DNA of 64,000 nt from Curvibacter sp. PD_MW3. GTDB lineage: Bacteria > Pseudomonadota > Gammaproteobacteria > Burkholderiales > Burkholderiaceae_C. How positions within the stretch are numbered: position 1 is the stretch's first letter; the number at the start of each line of letters is the position of its first letter. Positions 28,505 through 36,922 of this stretch are shown here, in pieces. A program made the position numbers and the translations under genes. The DNA lies in the NCBI GenBank assembly GCA_002633085.1, contig NSIV01000002.1, forward strand, positions 293,602 through 357,601, in the 5' to 3' direction. The notes beneath the pieces are model-generated. The model did no database searches. It saw nothing but the letters and a program-made list of their open reading frames with translations, and was not told the DNA's origin.

Positions 28505-28825
28505 GTGAAATACCCCACCCTGCTGGTTCTGGCCGTTCTGGCCTGGCCGGCACTGAGCCTGGCGCAAAACGCACCAGATCAAACCAGAACGCCCCCCGCG
28601 GCCGCGGCCGCTGACGCTGGTGCATCGGTCCCCGCCTTGCGCTACCACTCGGCCCTGGTCTACAGCCCACGCGGTGTGGTGCAAGACCAGGATGACTGGG
28701 CCGTCGCCAACGCACGCGTTGGCCAGTTCGCACGCGGCCACGCCGACATCCTGAAGGCCGAACAGGCGCAAGGCCTAGTCACCCCGGCCACGCCCAATGC
28801 CCCAGCCCCAGGAGCCAAGCCATGA
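28505..28825 (+). CDS. secreted small protein of copper operon
   Basis: 106-residue protein with a signal peptide to about residue 20 (SLAQ), an Ala/Pro-rich linker and a short conserved-looking core (ALRYHSALVYSPRGVVQDQ then DDWAVANARVGQFARGH). Proteins of this shape commonly sit just before the TolC-like gene in metal-efflux operons, but their function is unknown. The start is GTG 28505 behind GGAGAAG; no ATG fits. Its stop overlaps the next start (ATGA at 28822). Confidence 0.75.
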   Translation: MKYPTLLVLAVLAWPALSLAQNAPDQTRTPPAAAAADAGASVPALRYHSALVYSPRGVVQDQDDWAVANARVGQFARGHADILKAEQAQGLVTPATPNAPAPGAKP

Positions 28826-30246
28826 GCCGAGCCCTCTTCCAACGCGGCGCCCCCATTGCGCTCTCGGCCATGCTGCTGGCCGGCTGCGCCTCGCTCACGC
28901 CCGAGCAGAACCTGAGTGATGTGCAGCAACTCACTGAGGGCCGCACGGCCGGCACCCCCGTCACCCTGCAGCGCAACAACAGCGAGATCGACAACGCCGT
29001 GGCCGAGCTGCTGAAGGCCCCGCTGACGGCCGAGAGCGCGGTGCGCATTGCCCTGCTCAACAACCCGGGCCTGCACAGCGCGCTGGCACAACTCGACATC
29101 AGCGATGCCCAGCGCGTGCAGGCCGGGCGCGCGCCCAACCCGCATGTCTCGATCGCCGAGTACGCCGAGGGCAGCAAACTGGAAATCGAACGCGTGCTGC
29201 GCTTCGATGTGGTCGGCCTGCTGTTCCTGCCCTGGAAGGCCAAGTGGCAGGGCCAGCAGCACGAGCTGGCCAAGCTGCAGGCGGCGCAGGAAGTCATCGT
29301 TCTCGCCACCAACACGCGCAAGGCCTGGATCAACACCGTGGCAGCGCAGCAGACGGTGACCTACATGGGCCAGGTGAAGGAGGCCGCTGAAGCCGGTGCC
29401 GAGTTGGCGCGGCGCATGGCGCGTGTGGGCAACTGGAGCAAATTGCAGCAGGCACGTGAGCAGGTCTTCCTGGCCGATGCCGCCGCCCAACTGGCACGCG
29501 CGCAGCAGACGCTGTTCAGCGAGCGCGAGCGTCTCACCCGCCTGATGGGCCTGTGGGGTGCGCAGACGCAGTTCACGCTCGCGCAACGCCTGCCCGACCT
29601 GCCGCCCCAAGCTGCCGACATGCAGGACATGGAAACGCGTGCCCTGCGCGAACGGCTCGACGTGCGTTCGGCCGTGGCCGAAGCCGGTTATGTGGCGGAC
29701 TCGCTGGGCATGACCAAAGCGGTGGGCTACCTCAACGGCCTGACCCTGGCCTACAAGAACGCCAATATCAGCGACAGCACTGCCGGCACGAACGACATCA
29801 AGCACGGCTGGGAGCTGGAGCTGCCGCTGCCGATCTTCGACTGGGGCACGGCGCGCAACGCACGTGCGCAAGCGCTGTACATGCAATCGGCCACGCGCGT
29901 GCGCGACGTGGCGGTGAAGGCGCGCAGCGAGGCGCGCGAGGCGTATCACGGCTGGCGGACCACCTACGACCTGGCGCGCCACTACCGCGACGAGGTGGTG
30001 CCGCTGCGCAAGGCCATCAGCGACGAAGTGCTGCTGCGCTACAACGGCATGCTGGCCAGCGTGTGGGACCTGCTGGGCGACATGCGCCAGCAGGTGATGA
30101 GCGTGAACAACGCCATCGAAGCCCAGCGCGACTTCTGGCTGGCCGAGGCTGATCTGCAACTGACGCTCACCGGCACTTCCCCCGGCACCCTGGCCCGCCC
30201 GCGCAGCAGCGGCGCATCGATGGCCTCTGCACCCCAAGGACACTGA
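28822..30246 (+). CDS. TolC-like outer membrane factor lipoprotein
   Basis: 474-residue outer-membrane channel subunit of the TolC/CusC superfamily. The signal peptide has a lipobox LLAGC with acylated C22. Two repeated long-helix segments are visible, each with alanine/arginine-rich heptad character, and the segment LERERLTRLMG-like SERERLTRLMG is the usual conserved turn. Such proteins export metals or drugs with an RND pump and a membrane-fusion protein; neither is encoded here, which is unusual. It precedes the multicopper oxidase by 2 bp. Confidence 0.85.
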   Translation: MSRALFQRGAPIALSAMLLAGCASLTPEQNLSDVQQLTEGRTAGTPVTLQRNNSEIDNAVAELLKAPLTAESAVRIALLNNPGLHSALAQLDISDAQRVQAGRAPNPHVSIAEYAEGSKLEIERVLRFDVVGLLFLPWKAKWQGQQHELAKLQAAQEVIVLATNTRKAWINTVAAQQTVTYMGQVKEAAEAGAELARRMARVGNWSKLQQAREQVFLADAAAQLARAQQTLFSERERLTRLMGLWGAQTQFTLAQRLPDLPPQAADMQDMETRALRERLDVRSAVAEAGYVADSLGMTKAVGYLNGLTLAYKNANISDSTAGTNDIKHGWELELPLPIFDWGTARNARAQALYMQSATRVRDVAVKARSEAREAYHGWRTTYDLARHYRDEVVPLRKAISDEVLLRYNGMLASVWDLLGDMRQQVMSVNNAIEAQRDFWLAEADLQLTLTGTSPGTLARPRSSGASMASAPQGH

Positions 30247-30248
30247 AC

Positions 30249-31628
30249 ATGAACCGACGCAAATTTTTTGGCGGTGCCGCCATGACAGCCGTCGCGGCGG
30301 CCTCTGTCAGCAAGGTGGCCATGGCCGCCCTGCCCGAGCCAGTCTTGATGGACAAACCGGACACCGCACCGCCGCTGCTGCCGCCCAATGGCCGCCCCTA
30401 CAACCCGGTGGTCACGCTCAACGGCTGGACCTTGCCCTGGCGCATGAACAACGGCGTGAAGGAGTTCCATCTGGTGGCCGAGCCGGTGGTGCGCGAGATC
30501 GCGCCCGGCATGCGCGCCACGCTGTGGGGTTACAACGGCCAGAGCCCCGGCCCCACCATCGAGGTGGTGGAAGGCGATCGCCTGCGCATCTTCGTCACCA
30601 ACAAGCTGCCCGAGCACACCACCATGCACTGGCACGGCCAGCGCCTGCCCAACGGCATGGACGGCGTGGGCGGCCTGACGCAGCCGCAGATTCCGGTCGG
30701 CAAGACCTTCGTCTACGAGTTCGTGGCGCGCCGGCCCGGCACCTTCATGTACCACCCGCATGCCGACGAGATGACGCAGATGGCCATGGGCATGATGGGC
30801 TTCTGGGTCACGCACCCTAAGGCGAAGCATCCGCTCATCAGCGAGGTGCAGCGCGACTTCTGCTTCCTGCTCAATGCCTTTGACATCGAGCCCGGCAGCA
30901 GCACGCCGAAGATCAACACCATGCTGGACTTCAACCTCTGGACCTGGAACAGCCGCAGTTTCCCCGGCATCGACTCGCTCAACGTGCGGCTGGGCGACAA
31001 GGTGCGCATCCGCGTCGGCAACCTGACCATGACCAACCACCCGATCCACCTGCACGGCCACGAATTTGCCGTGACTGGCAGCGACGGCGGCCCCTGGCCG
31101 TTGGCGGCGCGCGTGCCGGAGGTGACGACCGACATCGGCGTGGGTCAGATGCGGCAGGTGGAGTTCGTGGCGGACGAGGAAGGCGACTGGGCCTTCCACT
31201 GCCACAAGAGCCACCACACCATGAACCCGATGGGCCACGCCGTGCCGACCATGATCGGCGTCGACCACCGCGGCCTGGTGCAGAAGATCCAAAAGCTGGT
31301 GCCCGACTACATGGTGATGGGCGAACGCGGCATGGCCGACATGGGCGAGATGGAAATGCCCATTCCCGACAACACGCTGCCCATGATGACCGGCACTGGC
31401 CCCTATGGCCCGGTCGAGATGGGCGGCATGTTCACCACCTTGAAGGTGCGCAAGCAGCAGAAGCCCGGCGACTACCGCGACCCGGGCTGGTTCAAGCAAC
31501 CGGCCGGCACCCAGGCCTACGAGTGGAGCGGTGCCCTGCCCGAGCCCAAGCGCCAGACAGCCCCTGCGGCTAGCGCAGCACCGGCAGAACTCAAGGCCGT
31601 CAAACCTACTTCACATTCATCGCATTGA
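30249..31628 (+). CDS. multicopper oxidase, periplasmic, copper-resistance type
   Basis: 459-residue Tat-exported oxidase (NRRKFFGGAA at 2-11, cleavage near VAMA). Copper ligands: H127-W-H129 (HWHG) and HPH for the trinuclear centre, HPIHLHGHEF at 264-273, and H317-C-H319 followed by H322 and M325/M328 for the type 1 site. It probably oxidises Cu(I) or another small substrate, protecting the periplasm. Full length for three-domain oxidases of the CopA/CumA sort; a Met-rich tail region near 360-395 (MVMGERGMADMGEMEMP) may bind copper. Confidence 0.92.
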   Translation: MNRRKFFGGAAMTAVAAASVSKVAMAALPEPVLMDKPDTAPPLLPPNGRPYNPVVTLNGWTLPWRMNNGVKEFHLVAEPVVREIAPGMRATLWGYNGQSPGPTIEVVEGDRLRIFVTNKLPEHTTMHWHGQRLPNGMDGVGGLTQPQIPVGKTFVYEFVARRPGTFMYHPHADEMTQMAMGMMGFWVTHPKAKHPLISEVQRDFCFLLNAFDIEPGSSTPKINTMLDFNLWTWNSRSFPGIDSLNVRLGDKVRIRVGNLTMTNHPIHLHGHEFAVTGSDGGPWPLAARVPEVTTDIGVGQMRQVEFVADEEGDWAFHCHKSHHTMNPMGHAVPTMIGVDHRGLVQKIQKLVPDYMVMGERGMADMGEMEMPIPDNTLPMMTGTGPYGPVEMGGMFTTLKVRKQQKPGDYRDPGWFKQPAGTQAYEWSGALPEPKRQTAPAASAAPAELKAVKPTSHSSH

Positions 31629-31636
31629 GGAACACC

Positions 31637-32677
31637 ATGAACGCTATCAAATTCATAGCTATCTGCGCATTATTGACAGGGGCCAGCACCACATTTGGCC
31701 ATGAATCCCAGCAAGGGCAACCGATGCACGCCACCGCGGCAGAGCAGAAAGCCTGGGGCATCGCTGGTGAGACCAAGGCTGTCACACGCACCATCACCCT
31801 CCGCATGTCGGACGCCATGCGCTTCACACCCGCGCGCATCGAGGTCAAACAAGGCGAGACTGTGCGCCTGACATTGCGCAACACCGGCAAAGTGCAGCAC
31901 GAGCTGGTGCTCGGCACGTCGCAGGAACTGGCGGAACACGCCGCTCAGATGCAGAAGCACCCGGGCATGGAACACGACGAGCCGCACATGGTGCACGTAG
32001 CGCCGGGCAAGACCGGCCACCTGGTCTGGACCTTCAACCGTGCCGGCGAGTTCGAATTCGCCTGCCTGATCGACGGCCATTACCAGGCCGGCATGAAGGG
32101 CACGATCCGCGTCGTCGCCCAGCCGCAAAAGCCAGCTGCCAGCGCCAGCCCGCAGGCCACGCCGTATGCCGGCCAGCACATGCGCGCCATCAAGGCGCTG
32201 TCCGATGACGACCTGAAAGCCTACGAACACGGCCAAGGCCACGGCTTTGCCAAGGCGGCCGAACTCAACGGCTACCCCGGCCCCATGCACACGCTGGAGC
32301 TGGCCAATGAATTGAAGCTGAGCGACGAACAGCGCACCCAATCGCAGGCGCTGCTGACGCAGCACAAGGTCGAAGCGCGCCGCCTGGGGGCTGAGCTGAT
32401 TGACGCCGAGCGTGCGCTCGACCAGGCCTTTGCCAGTCGCAGCATCAGCCCTGAACTGCTGACCCAACTCACCCGCACGGCCGGCGACAAACTGGCACAA
32501 CTGCGCGCCGAACATCTGCAAACCCATCTGACACAGACCGCCTTGCTGACGGAACAACAGATCGAGCGCTACAAGACGCTGCGCGGCTACGGCAACGCCA
32601 TGCCCATGCACCCAGGCAAACAACACGACATGCAACACCAACCCATGATGGAGATGAACCATGGTCAACACCACTGA
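31637..32677 (+). CDS. cupredoxin domain fused to Spy/CpxP-like metal-stress domain
   Basis: 346-residue periplasmic protein with signal peptide to about residue 21. Residues 45-165 form a cupredoxin with ligands H88, C143, H148 and M153 of a type 1 copper site. Residues 180-346 are helical and contain NGYPGPMHTLEL, KLSDEQRTQ and TALLTEQQIERY, the LTxxQ-like repeats of Spy/CpxP-type proteins, ending in a His/Met tail. The two halves are often separate genes in related clusters. The start is ATG 31637; an upstream TTG at 31625 is in frame but overlaps the oxidase stop. Confidence 0.85.
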   Translation: MNAIKFIAICALLTGASTTFGHESQQGQPMHATAAEQKAWGIAGETKAVTRTITLRMSDAMRFTPARIEVKQGETVRLTLRNTGKVQHELVLGTSQELAEHAAQMQKHPGMEHDEPHMVHVAPGKTGHLVWTFNRAGEFEFACLIDGHYQAGMKGTIRVVAQPQKPAASASPQATPYAGQHMRAIKALSDDDLKAYEHGQGHGFAKAAELNGYPGPMHTLELANELKLSDEQRTQSQALLTQHKVEARRLGAELIDAERALDQAFASRSISPELLTQLTRTAGDKLAQLRAEHLQTHLTQTALLTEQQIERYKTLRGYGNAMPMHPGKQHDMQHQPMMEMNHGQHH

Positions 32678-33155
32678 ACACCTGCGCCGCCGCGCGCTGC
32701 TGCAAGGGGGCCTGGCCGCAGCGTTTGGCTCCCTGCCGCTGCTGGCCCTCGGCACCACCGCAACCCAAACCGTGATCGAGGTCTGGAAAACACCCACCTG
32801 CGGCTGCTGCCACGACTGGATCCGGCACCTGCAGAGCAACGGCTACGAAGTGAAAACGCACGACGTCAGCGATGCCACCAAGCGCGACTACCGCCAGCGC
32901 CTGGGCCTGGCCGACAAGTTCGGTTCCTGCCACACCGCGCTGGTGGGCGGCTACCTGCTCGAAGGCCATGTGCCGGCACGCGACATCCAGCGCCTGCTGA
33001 AAGAAAAACCGCGCGCCCTGGGTCTGGCCGTGCCCGGCATGCCGGTGGGCTCGCCCGGCATGGACGGCCCCGAATACGGCGGCCGCAAAGACCCGTACGA
33101 CGTGCTGCTGGTGCAGCGCGGCGGCAGCGCCTCCGTTTACCAGTCTTATCGTTGA
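32661..33155 (+). CDS. DUF411 periplasmic metal-binding protein
   Basis: 164-residue exported protein with an Arg-rich leader (RRRALLQGG, Tat-like) and a DUF411 domain: WKTPTCGCCHDW with C47, C49, C50, then SCHTA (C90, H91) and GHVPARDI (H103). Proteins of this family accompany copper or silver resistance genes and are thought to bind a metal through these Cys. It overlaps the cupredoxin-Spy gene by 17 bp and is 11 bp before the CusF-like gene, so it is part of the same transcript. Confidence 0.9.
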   Translation: MVNTTEHLRRRALLQGGLAAAFGSLPLLALGTTATQTVIEVWKTPTCGCCHDWIRHLQSNGYEVKTHDVSDATKRDYRQRLGLADKFGSCHTALVGGYLLEGHVPARDIQRLLKEKPRALGLAVPGMPVGSPGMDGPEYGGRKDPYDVLLVQRGGSASVYQSYR

Positions 33156-33166
33156 AGGAATCCCGC

Positions 33167-33499
33167 ATGAAGACCATTGTCCTGACCCTCGGCCTGCTGC
33201 TGGCCGGCAGCCACGCCCTGGCGCAAAGCCAGACCAGCGAGCACGACAGCCACCACGCCACGCCCGTTGCCAGTGAAACGACGGAAGCCGAAGTGCGCAA
33301 GGTGGACAAGGCGGCGAAGAAGATCACCCTCAAGCACGGCGAGATCAAGAACCTCGACATGCCGCCCATGACCATGGTGTTCCAAGTGAAGGACGCCTCA
33401 CTGCTGGACCGGGTGCAGGCGGGCGACAAGGTGCGCTTCACGGCCGACAAGGTGGGCGGCGCCTACATCGTGCTGACCCTGGAACCAGTGAAGAACTAG
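33167..33499 (+). CDS. CusF-like periplasmic copper-binding protein
   Basis: 110-residue exported protein, signal to about residue 19 (ALAQ). The CusF fold is recognised by KKITLKHGEIKNLDMPPMTMVF: H57, M68 and M70 correspond to the Cu(I) ligands of E. coli CusF, while the position of its copper-capping Trp44 is Met (M65). It should carry Cu(I)/Ag(I) in the periplasm. The start ATG 33167 was preferred over TTG 33152. Its TAG stop shares the palindrome CTAG (33496-33499) with the stop of the convergent radical SAM gene. It ends the copper operon. Confidence 0.88.
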   Translation: MKTIVLTLGLLLAGSHALAQSQTSEHDSHHATPVASETTEAEVRKVDKAAKKITLKHGEIKNLDMPPMTMVFQVKDASLLDRVQAGDKVRFTADKVGGAYIVLTLEPVKN

Positions 33500-34584
33500 A
33501 ACAGGCTGCCTTGCCCCGCCGCCAGGCCGGGGCGGAACTGCGACAGGTCCAGCTCAAGGCGCTCGCGGTTCAGGCCGTAGCGGGCACAGGCCTTGTGAAA
33601 GCGCTGGCGGATCAGTTCGGACCACAGGCCGCTGCCCGTCATGCGGGTGGCGAAATCGCTCCGGTAGTCCTGGCCGCCGCGCATCTCGCGGATGCGTGCC
33701 ATCACGCGCGCCGCGCGCTGCGGGTAGTGCACGGTCAGCCACTGCTGGAACACCTCGTTCAGCTCCCACGGCAGGCGCAGCACGGTGTAGAAAGCGCTCT
33801 TCGCACCGGCCGCCGCCGCCGCTTCCAGCACCTGCTCCATGTCGTCGTTGATGAAGGGTATCTGCGGCGCCACGCTCACGCCCACCGGCACACCGGCTTC
33901 GGCCAGCGCGCGGATGGTGCGCAGCCGACGCTGCGGCGAGGCGGCCCGCGGCTCCAGCTGGCGGGCCAGCGCACCGTCGAGGGTGGTGATGGTGACGTAG
34001 ATCGCCGTCAGATGGTCGGCCGCCATCGGCGCGATCAGGTCCAGGTCGCGCTCCACGCCGCTGGACTTGGTGACGAGTGAAAACGGGTGGCGCGCCTCCT
34101 GCAGCACTTCGATCAGCGAGCGCGTGATCTTCAGCTCGCGCTCGACCGGCTGGTAGCAGTCGGTGACCGAGCCGATGACGATCATGCTTGGCCGGTAGCC
34201 TGGCCGTATCAACTCCTTGCGCAACAGCGCCGCCAGCCCGCGCTTGGCAATGATCACCGTCTCGAAGTCCAGCCCCGGCGACAGCCCGAGGTAGCTGTGC
34301 GTCGGCCGCGCATAGCAGTAGGAGCAACCGTGCTCGCAGCCGCGGTAGGGGTTGATGGAATGGTCGAAGGCGATGTCGGGCGAATCGTTGGTCATGATGG
34401 CGCTGCGCGCGTCCTCCCAGCGCACCTCGGTCTGCGGCTTGGCAGCCTCACCTTGCAAGGTTTCGTCCCAGGTCTGCCAGCCATCATCGAACGCGGCGCG
34501 CGCATCACGCTCGAAGCGGTGCGCCACACGCGTGGCCGCGCCGCGGCCCTTGAGGGCGGTCAGCGGGATGGAGAACTCGGCCAT
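33496..34584 (-). CDS. PA0069-family radical SAM protein
   Basis: 362-residue cytoplasmic enzyme. The radical SAM cluster motif C83-x3-C87-x2-C90 (CEHGCSYCYARP) is preceded by DHSINPYRG and followed by YLGLSPGLDFE, the signature of the PA0069 / SPL-related group. SAM is cleaved to a radical; the substrate is not known, although relatives include the spore photoproduct lyase. As I recall, PA0069 of Pseudomonas aeruginosa is a LexA-regulated gene, and a strong LexA box lies 116 bp upstream of this start. The stop overlaps that of the convergent CusF-like gene by 4 bp. Confidence 0.88.
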   Translation of the reverse strand: MAEFSIPLTALKGRGAATRVAHRFERDARAAFDDGWQTWDETLQGEAAKPQTEVRWEDARSAIMTNDSPDIAFDHSINPYRGCEHGCSYCYARPTHSYLGLSPGLDFETVIIAKRGLAALLRKELIRPGYRPSMIVIGSVTDCYQPVERELKITRSLIEVLQEARHPFSLVTKSSGVERDLDLIAPMAADHLTAIYVTITTLDGALARQLEPRAASPQRRLRTIRALAEAGVPVGVSVAPQIPFINDDMEQVLEAAAAAGAKSAFYTVLRLPWELNEVFQQWLTVHYPQRAARVMARIREMRGGQDYRSDFATRMTGSGLWSELIRQRFHKACARYGLNRERLELDLSQFRPGLAAGQGSLF

Positions 34585-34700
34585 GGTGTCAATGCACGGG
34601 ACGGCCCGGCGCGGGAAAATACGCGGCTGCAGGATGCCCTGCAGCGGCTAGAGTTGGTCGGTGGCAGTTGCAGGGATCGGGCTTCATGGTTGCATCAACA

Positions 34701-34716
34701 CTGTATATTTGAACAG
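34701..34716. promoter_or_regulatory. LexA (SOS) box
   Basis: CTGTATATTTGAACAG fits the E. coli consensus CTGT-N8-ACAG with an AT-rich centre, and the flanks (A before, TA after) also match. It lies 116 bp before the radical SAM gene (minus strand) and 63 bp before the cupin gene (plus strand). It has the right position for either, and the radical SAM gene has SOS-regulated relatives. The rest of the 195 bp gap shows no gene. Confidence 0.75.
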
Positions 34717-34779
34717 TATATAGTTCACCTACCCAAGCATCAAGGCCCTCCGTCTTCACAGTTCGTCTCGCGAGGTCAT

Positions 34780-35271
34780 ATGTCAGACAGGTCAGAAAAG
34801 CAGCATTCCGTCGCCGTCATGGCGACCGACGTCGCAGCACGCAGCAAACCCTCGGCCTATCCCGAGCCCTTCGCGTCCCGCATGGCCGGCCGGGAGAAAC
34901 GCCAGCTGGGCGATGTCTTCGGCCTCAGCAACTTTGGCGTCAACCTCACGCGTTTGGCGCCTTATGCGACATCGGCGCTTCGTCATGCGCACAGCCGGCA
35001 AGACGAATTCATCTACATCCTGCAGGGGCGGCCTACGCTGCACACCGACGAAGGACGAACCCAGCTTTCGCCCGGCATGTGCGCAGGGTTCAAGGCGGGC
35101 ACAGGCAACGGGCACCGTCTGATCAATGAAACCGGCGAGGAAGTCGTGTACCTTGAGGTGGGCGACCGAACACCAGGAGATGAAGGCAGCTATCCCGATG
35201 ACGACCTCAAGGCCCTGCTCATCGCCGGAAAGTGGCAGTTCGTTCACAAGGACGGCACGCCGTATGCATGA
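34780..35271 (+). CDS. cupin domain protein
   Basis: 163-residue single-cupin protein. Motif 1 has HAH followed by E (RHAHSRQDEFIYILQG) and motif 2 is GFKAGTGNGHRLIN, so a metal in a beta-barrel pocket is likely. Family members often have sugar isomerase, dioxygenase or sensing roles; none can be assigned. The start could be ATG 34780 or 34819 (in frame). It begins 63 bp downstream of the LexA box and 60 bp before a DUF488 gene on the same strand. Confidence 0.8.
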   Translation: MSDRSEKQHSVAVMATDVAARSKPSAYPEPFASRMAGREKRQLGDVFGLSNFGVNLTRLAPYATSALRHAHSRQDEFIYILQGRPTLHTDEGRTQLSPGMCAGFKAGTGNGHRLINETGEEVVYLEVGDRTPGDEGSYPDDDLKALLIAGKWQFVHKDGTPYA

Positions 35272-35331
35272 CGTCGAAACGCCGAGCAAGAACCCAATCC
35301 AGCGTCAGGCACCAACGACAGGAGAAGCACC

Positions 35332-35718
35332 ATGACCGTTCGCATCGTCCAACTGGGAAGTGTGCGTACCGCCGACGAAGGTGTGCGCATCGGCACCGTG
35401 CGCCGTCCGCCGCGCGGGGTTCCCAAGTCCGAGTTTGCGTCACAGAACTGGTACGACGTCTGGTATCCCAACCTGGCACCGAGCGTCGAAACCATGAAGC
35501 TGGGACAACAGGCCGAAACACCGGCGCAGTGGGCAACCTTCAGCAAAAAATACCGGGCCGAGATGGCAACACCCGAAGCGACTCGCACGCTGGAAGTACT
35601 CGCCGCCTTGTCCCATACTGGCAACTTTTCAGTGGGATGCTATTGCGAGGACGAAGCCCACTGCCATCGCTCGGTACTTCGGGCGCTGCTGGCCGAAAAA
35701 GGTGCCAAGATCGGGTAA
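35332..35718 (+). CDS. DUF488 family protein
   Basis: 128-residue cytoplasmic protein of the DUF488 family. The C-terminal CYCEDEAHCHRSVLRALL (two Cys and a His pair next to an Arg) is the family hallmark and resembles an active or metal site. Function unknown; some members are in DNA-damage or stress loci. The start ATG 35332 follows AGGAGAAGCACC. Confidence 0.82.
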   Translation: MTVRIVQLGSVRTADEGVRIGTVRRPPRGVPKSEFASQNWYDVWYPNLAPSVETMKLGQQAETPAQWATFSKKYRAEMATPEATRTLEVLAALSHTGNFSVGCYCEDEAHCHRSVLRALLAEKGAKIG

Positions 35719-35822
35719 GTCAGCGACACACCGATGATGTCTCTGCATCAGGCATCCCCAAGCGACTGCTTCCAACAACCGTTCATCTCAAACGCTCACA
35801 CGCCACAACCCAAGGAACCACC

Positions 35823-36179
35823 ATGTCCCTCATCGCCAATACCGTCGTCGGCCTGATTGCCCTCCTGCACGTCTACATCCTGGTGCTCGAGATGTTTCTG
35901 TGGGACAAACCGGCCGGGCTGCGCGCCTTCGGCCAAACCCAGGAAGCCGCAACGGCCTCCAAGGTTCTGGCCGCCAACCAGGGCTTGTACAACGGCTTTC
36001 TGGCCGCCGGCCTGTTCTGGGGTCTGAGCCTGGGTGCCAGCGGCATGGGGGTCAAGGTGTTTTTCCTCGGCTGCGTGCTGGTGGCAGGCCTGTATGGTGC
36101 CGCCACCGCCAACCGCAAGATCCTCTTCATCCAAGCGATTCCCGCCGCCATCGGACTGGTCCTCGTCTTTCTGTCCTGA
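35823..36179 (+). CDS. DUF1304 family small membrane protein
   Basis: 118-residue hydrophobic protein with four transmembrane helices (about 3-25, 50-70, 73-95, 98-118). DUF1304 proteins are unknown in function and often annotated as epimerase by transfer, which is doubtful. The gap 35719-35822 before it holds no gene. No operon partner is obvious. Confidence 0.85.
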   Translation: MSLIANTVVGLIALLHVYILVLEMFLWDKPAGLRAFGQTQEAATASKVLAANQGLYNGFLAAGLFWGLSLGASGMGVKVFFLGCVLVAGLYGAATANRKILFIQAIPAAIGLVLVFLS

Positions 36180-36233
36180 TGGAGTGGCCGATCCGCTCAG
36201 ACCAGCAGTACGAATCCATCACACGCCCACCCC

Positions 36234-36590
36234 ATGTATGAGCCACGCCACATCCCTCCCATTCCCAGGGGACAGTTCACCTTGCGGCTGTTGGGCCATG
36301 CCGCTTTGGCCGCGGTGCTGATTGCAGTCTCCCTGCTCGCGGGCATGTTGGGCTACCGCTACTACGAACAGATGTCGTGGGTCGATGCCTTCGTTAATGC
36401 GGCCATGCTGCTCGGCGGCATGGGACCGGTCAAGACCACCGACCTGAGCGAAGCGGGCAAGCTCTTCGCCGGCCTGTATGCGCTGTACGCCGGTCTGGCC
36501 TTCATCGCCGTCATGGGCATCATGCTGACGCCGGTGGTCCACCGGCTGTTGCACCGCTTTCATTGGGGCGAGGACCGCGACGCGCGGTAA
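36234..36590 (+). CDS. small two-helix pore-like membrane protein
   Basis: 118-residue protein with hydrophobic helices at about 20-42 and 80-105 and a short re-entrant-like segment MLLGGMGPV near 58-66 between them. This resembles the core of two-helix cation channels, but the K+ filter TVGYG is absent. Not assigned to a named family. It is followed by a convergent SHOCT-domain gene after 13 bp. Confidence 0.65.
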   Translation: MYEPRHIPPIPRGQFTLRLLGHAALAAVLIAVSLLAGMLGYRYYEQMSWVDAFVNAAMLLGGMGPVKTTDLSEAGKLFAGLYALYAGLAFIAVMGIMLTPVVHRLLHRFHWGEDRDAR

Positions 36591-36603
36591 CGCCACCAAG
36601 GAA

Positions 36604-36843
36604 TCAAGCGGCGTCGCGGTCCAGCAGGGCTTTGCGGCTTTCGTAATCTTCCGGGGTGATGTCCCCTGCAGCCAGTCGGCGGCGCAGCATCTCATGCGGC
36701 GTTTCGCGCGATTGCTCACGCGGCCCTCGCCAACGATCGCGACGCCAGAACAGCAGCGCCATGATCAAGATGACCCAGAAGATCCACCAGAAGGCGTGCA
36801 TGCCGGCCATGTGGCCGTAGTAGTAGTCATACCCATTGAACAT
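36604..36843 (-). CDS. small membrane-anchored SHOCT-domain protein
   Basis: 79-residue protein: a Tyr-rich N-terminus, one transmembrane helix (about 18-36, FWWIFWVILIMALLF), and a C-terminal SHOCT motif (MLRRRLAAGDITPEDYESRKALL), a short domain found at the end of many small bacterial proteins and thought to mediate oligomerisation. Function unknown. The start was taken at ATG 36843 rather than 36867 because the added residues have no support. Confidence 0.8.
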   Translation of the reverse strand: MFNGYDYYYGHMAGMHAFWWIFWVILIMALLFWRRDRWRGPREQSRETPHEMLRRRLAAGDITPEDYESRKALLDRDAA

Positions 36844-36922
36844 TTCCGCACTCCTCTTGCACCGCACGGCGGCGCTGCGTCCACTCTACGCCTGAAACAC
36901 GGTCTGCGCATAATCTGCGCTC

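Noticed and set aside
33496-33499. CTAG overlap of two stop codons as a sign of regulated convergence
   Set aside because: TAG on both strands makes this a simple consequence of tight packing.
34087-34779. Extension of the cupin gene upstream to 34087
   Set aside because: It is antisense to the radical SAM gene and crosses the LexA box; homology starts at 34780 or 34819.
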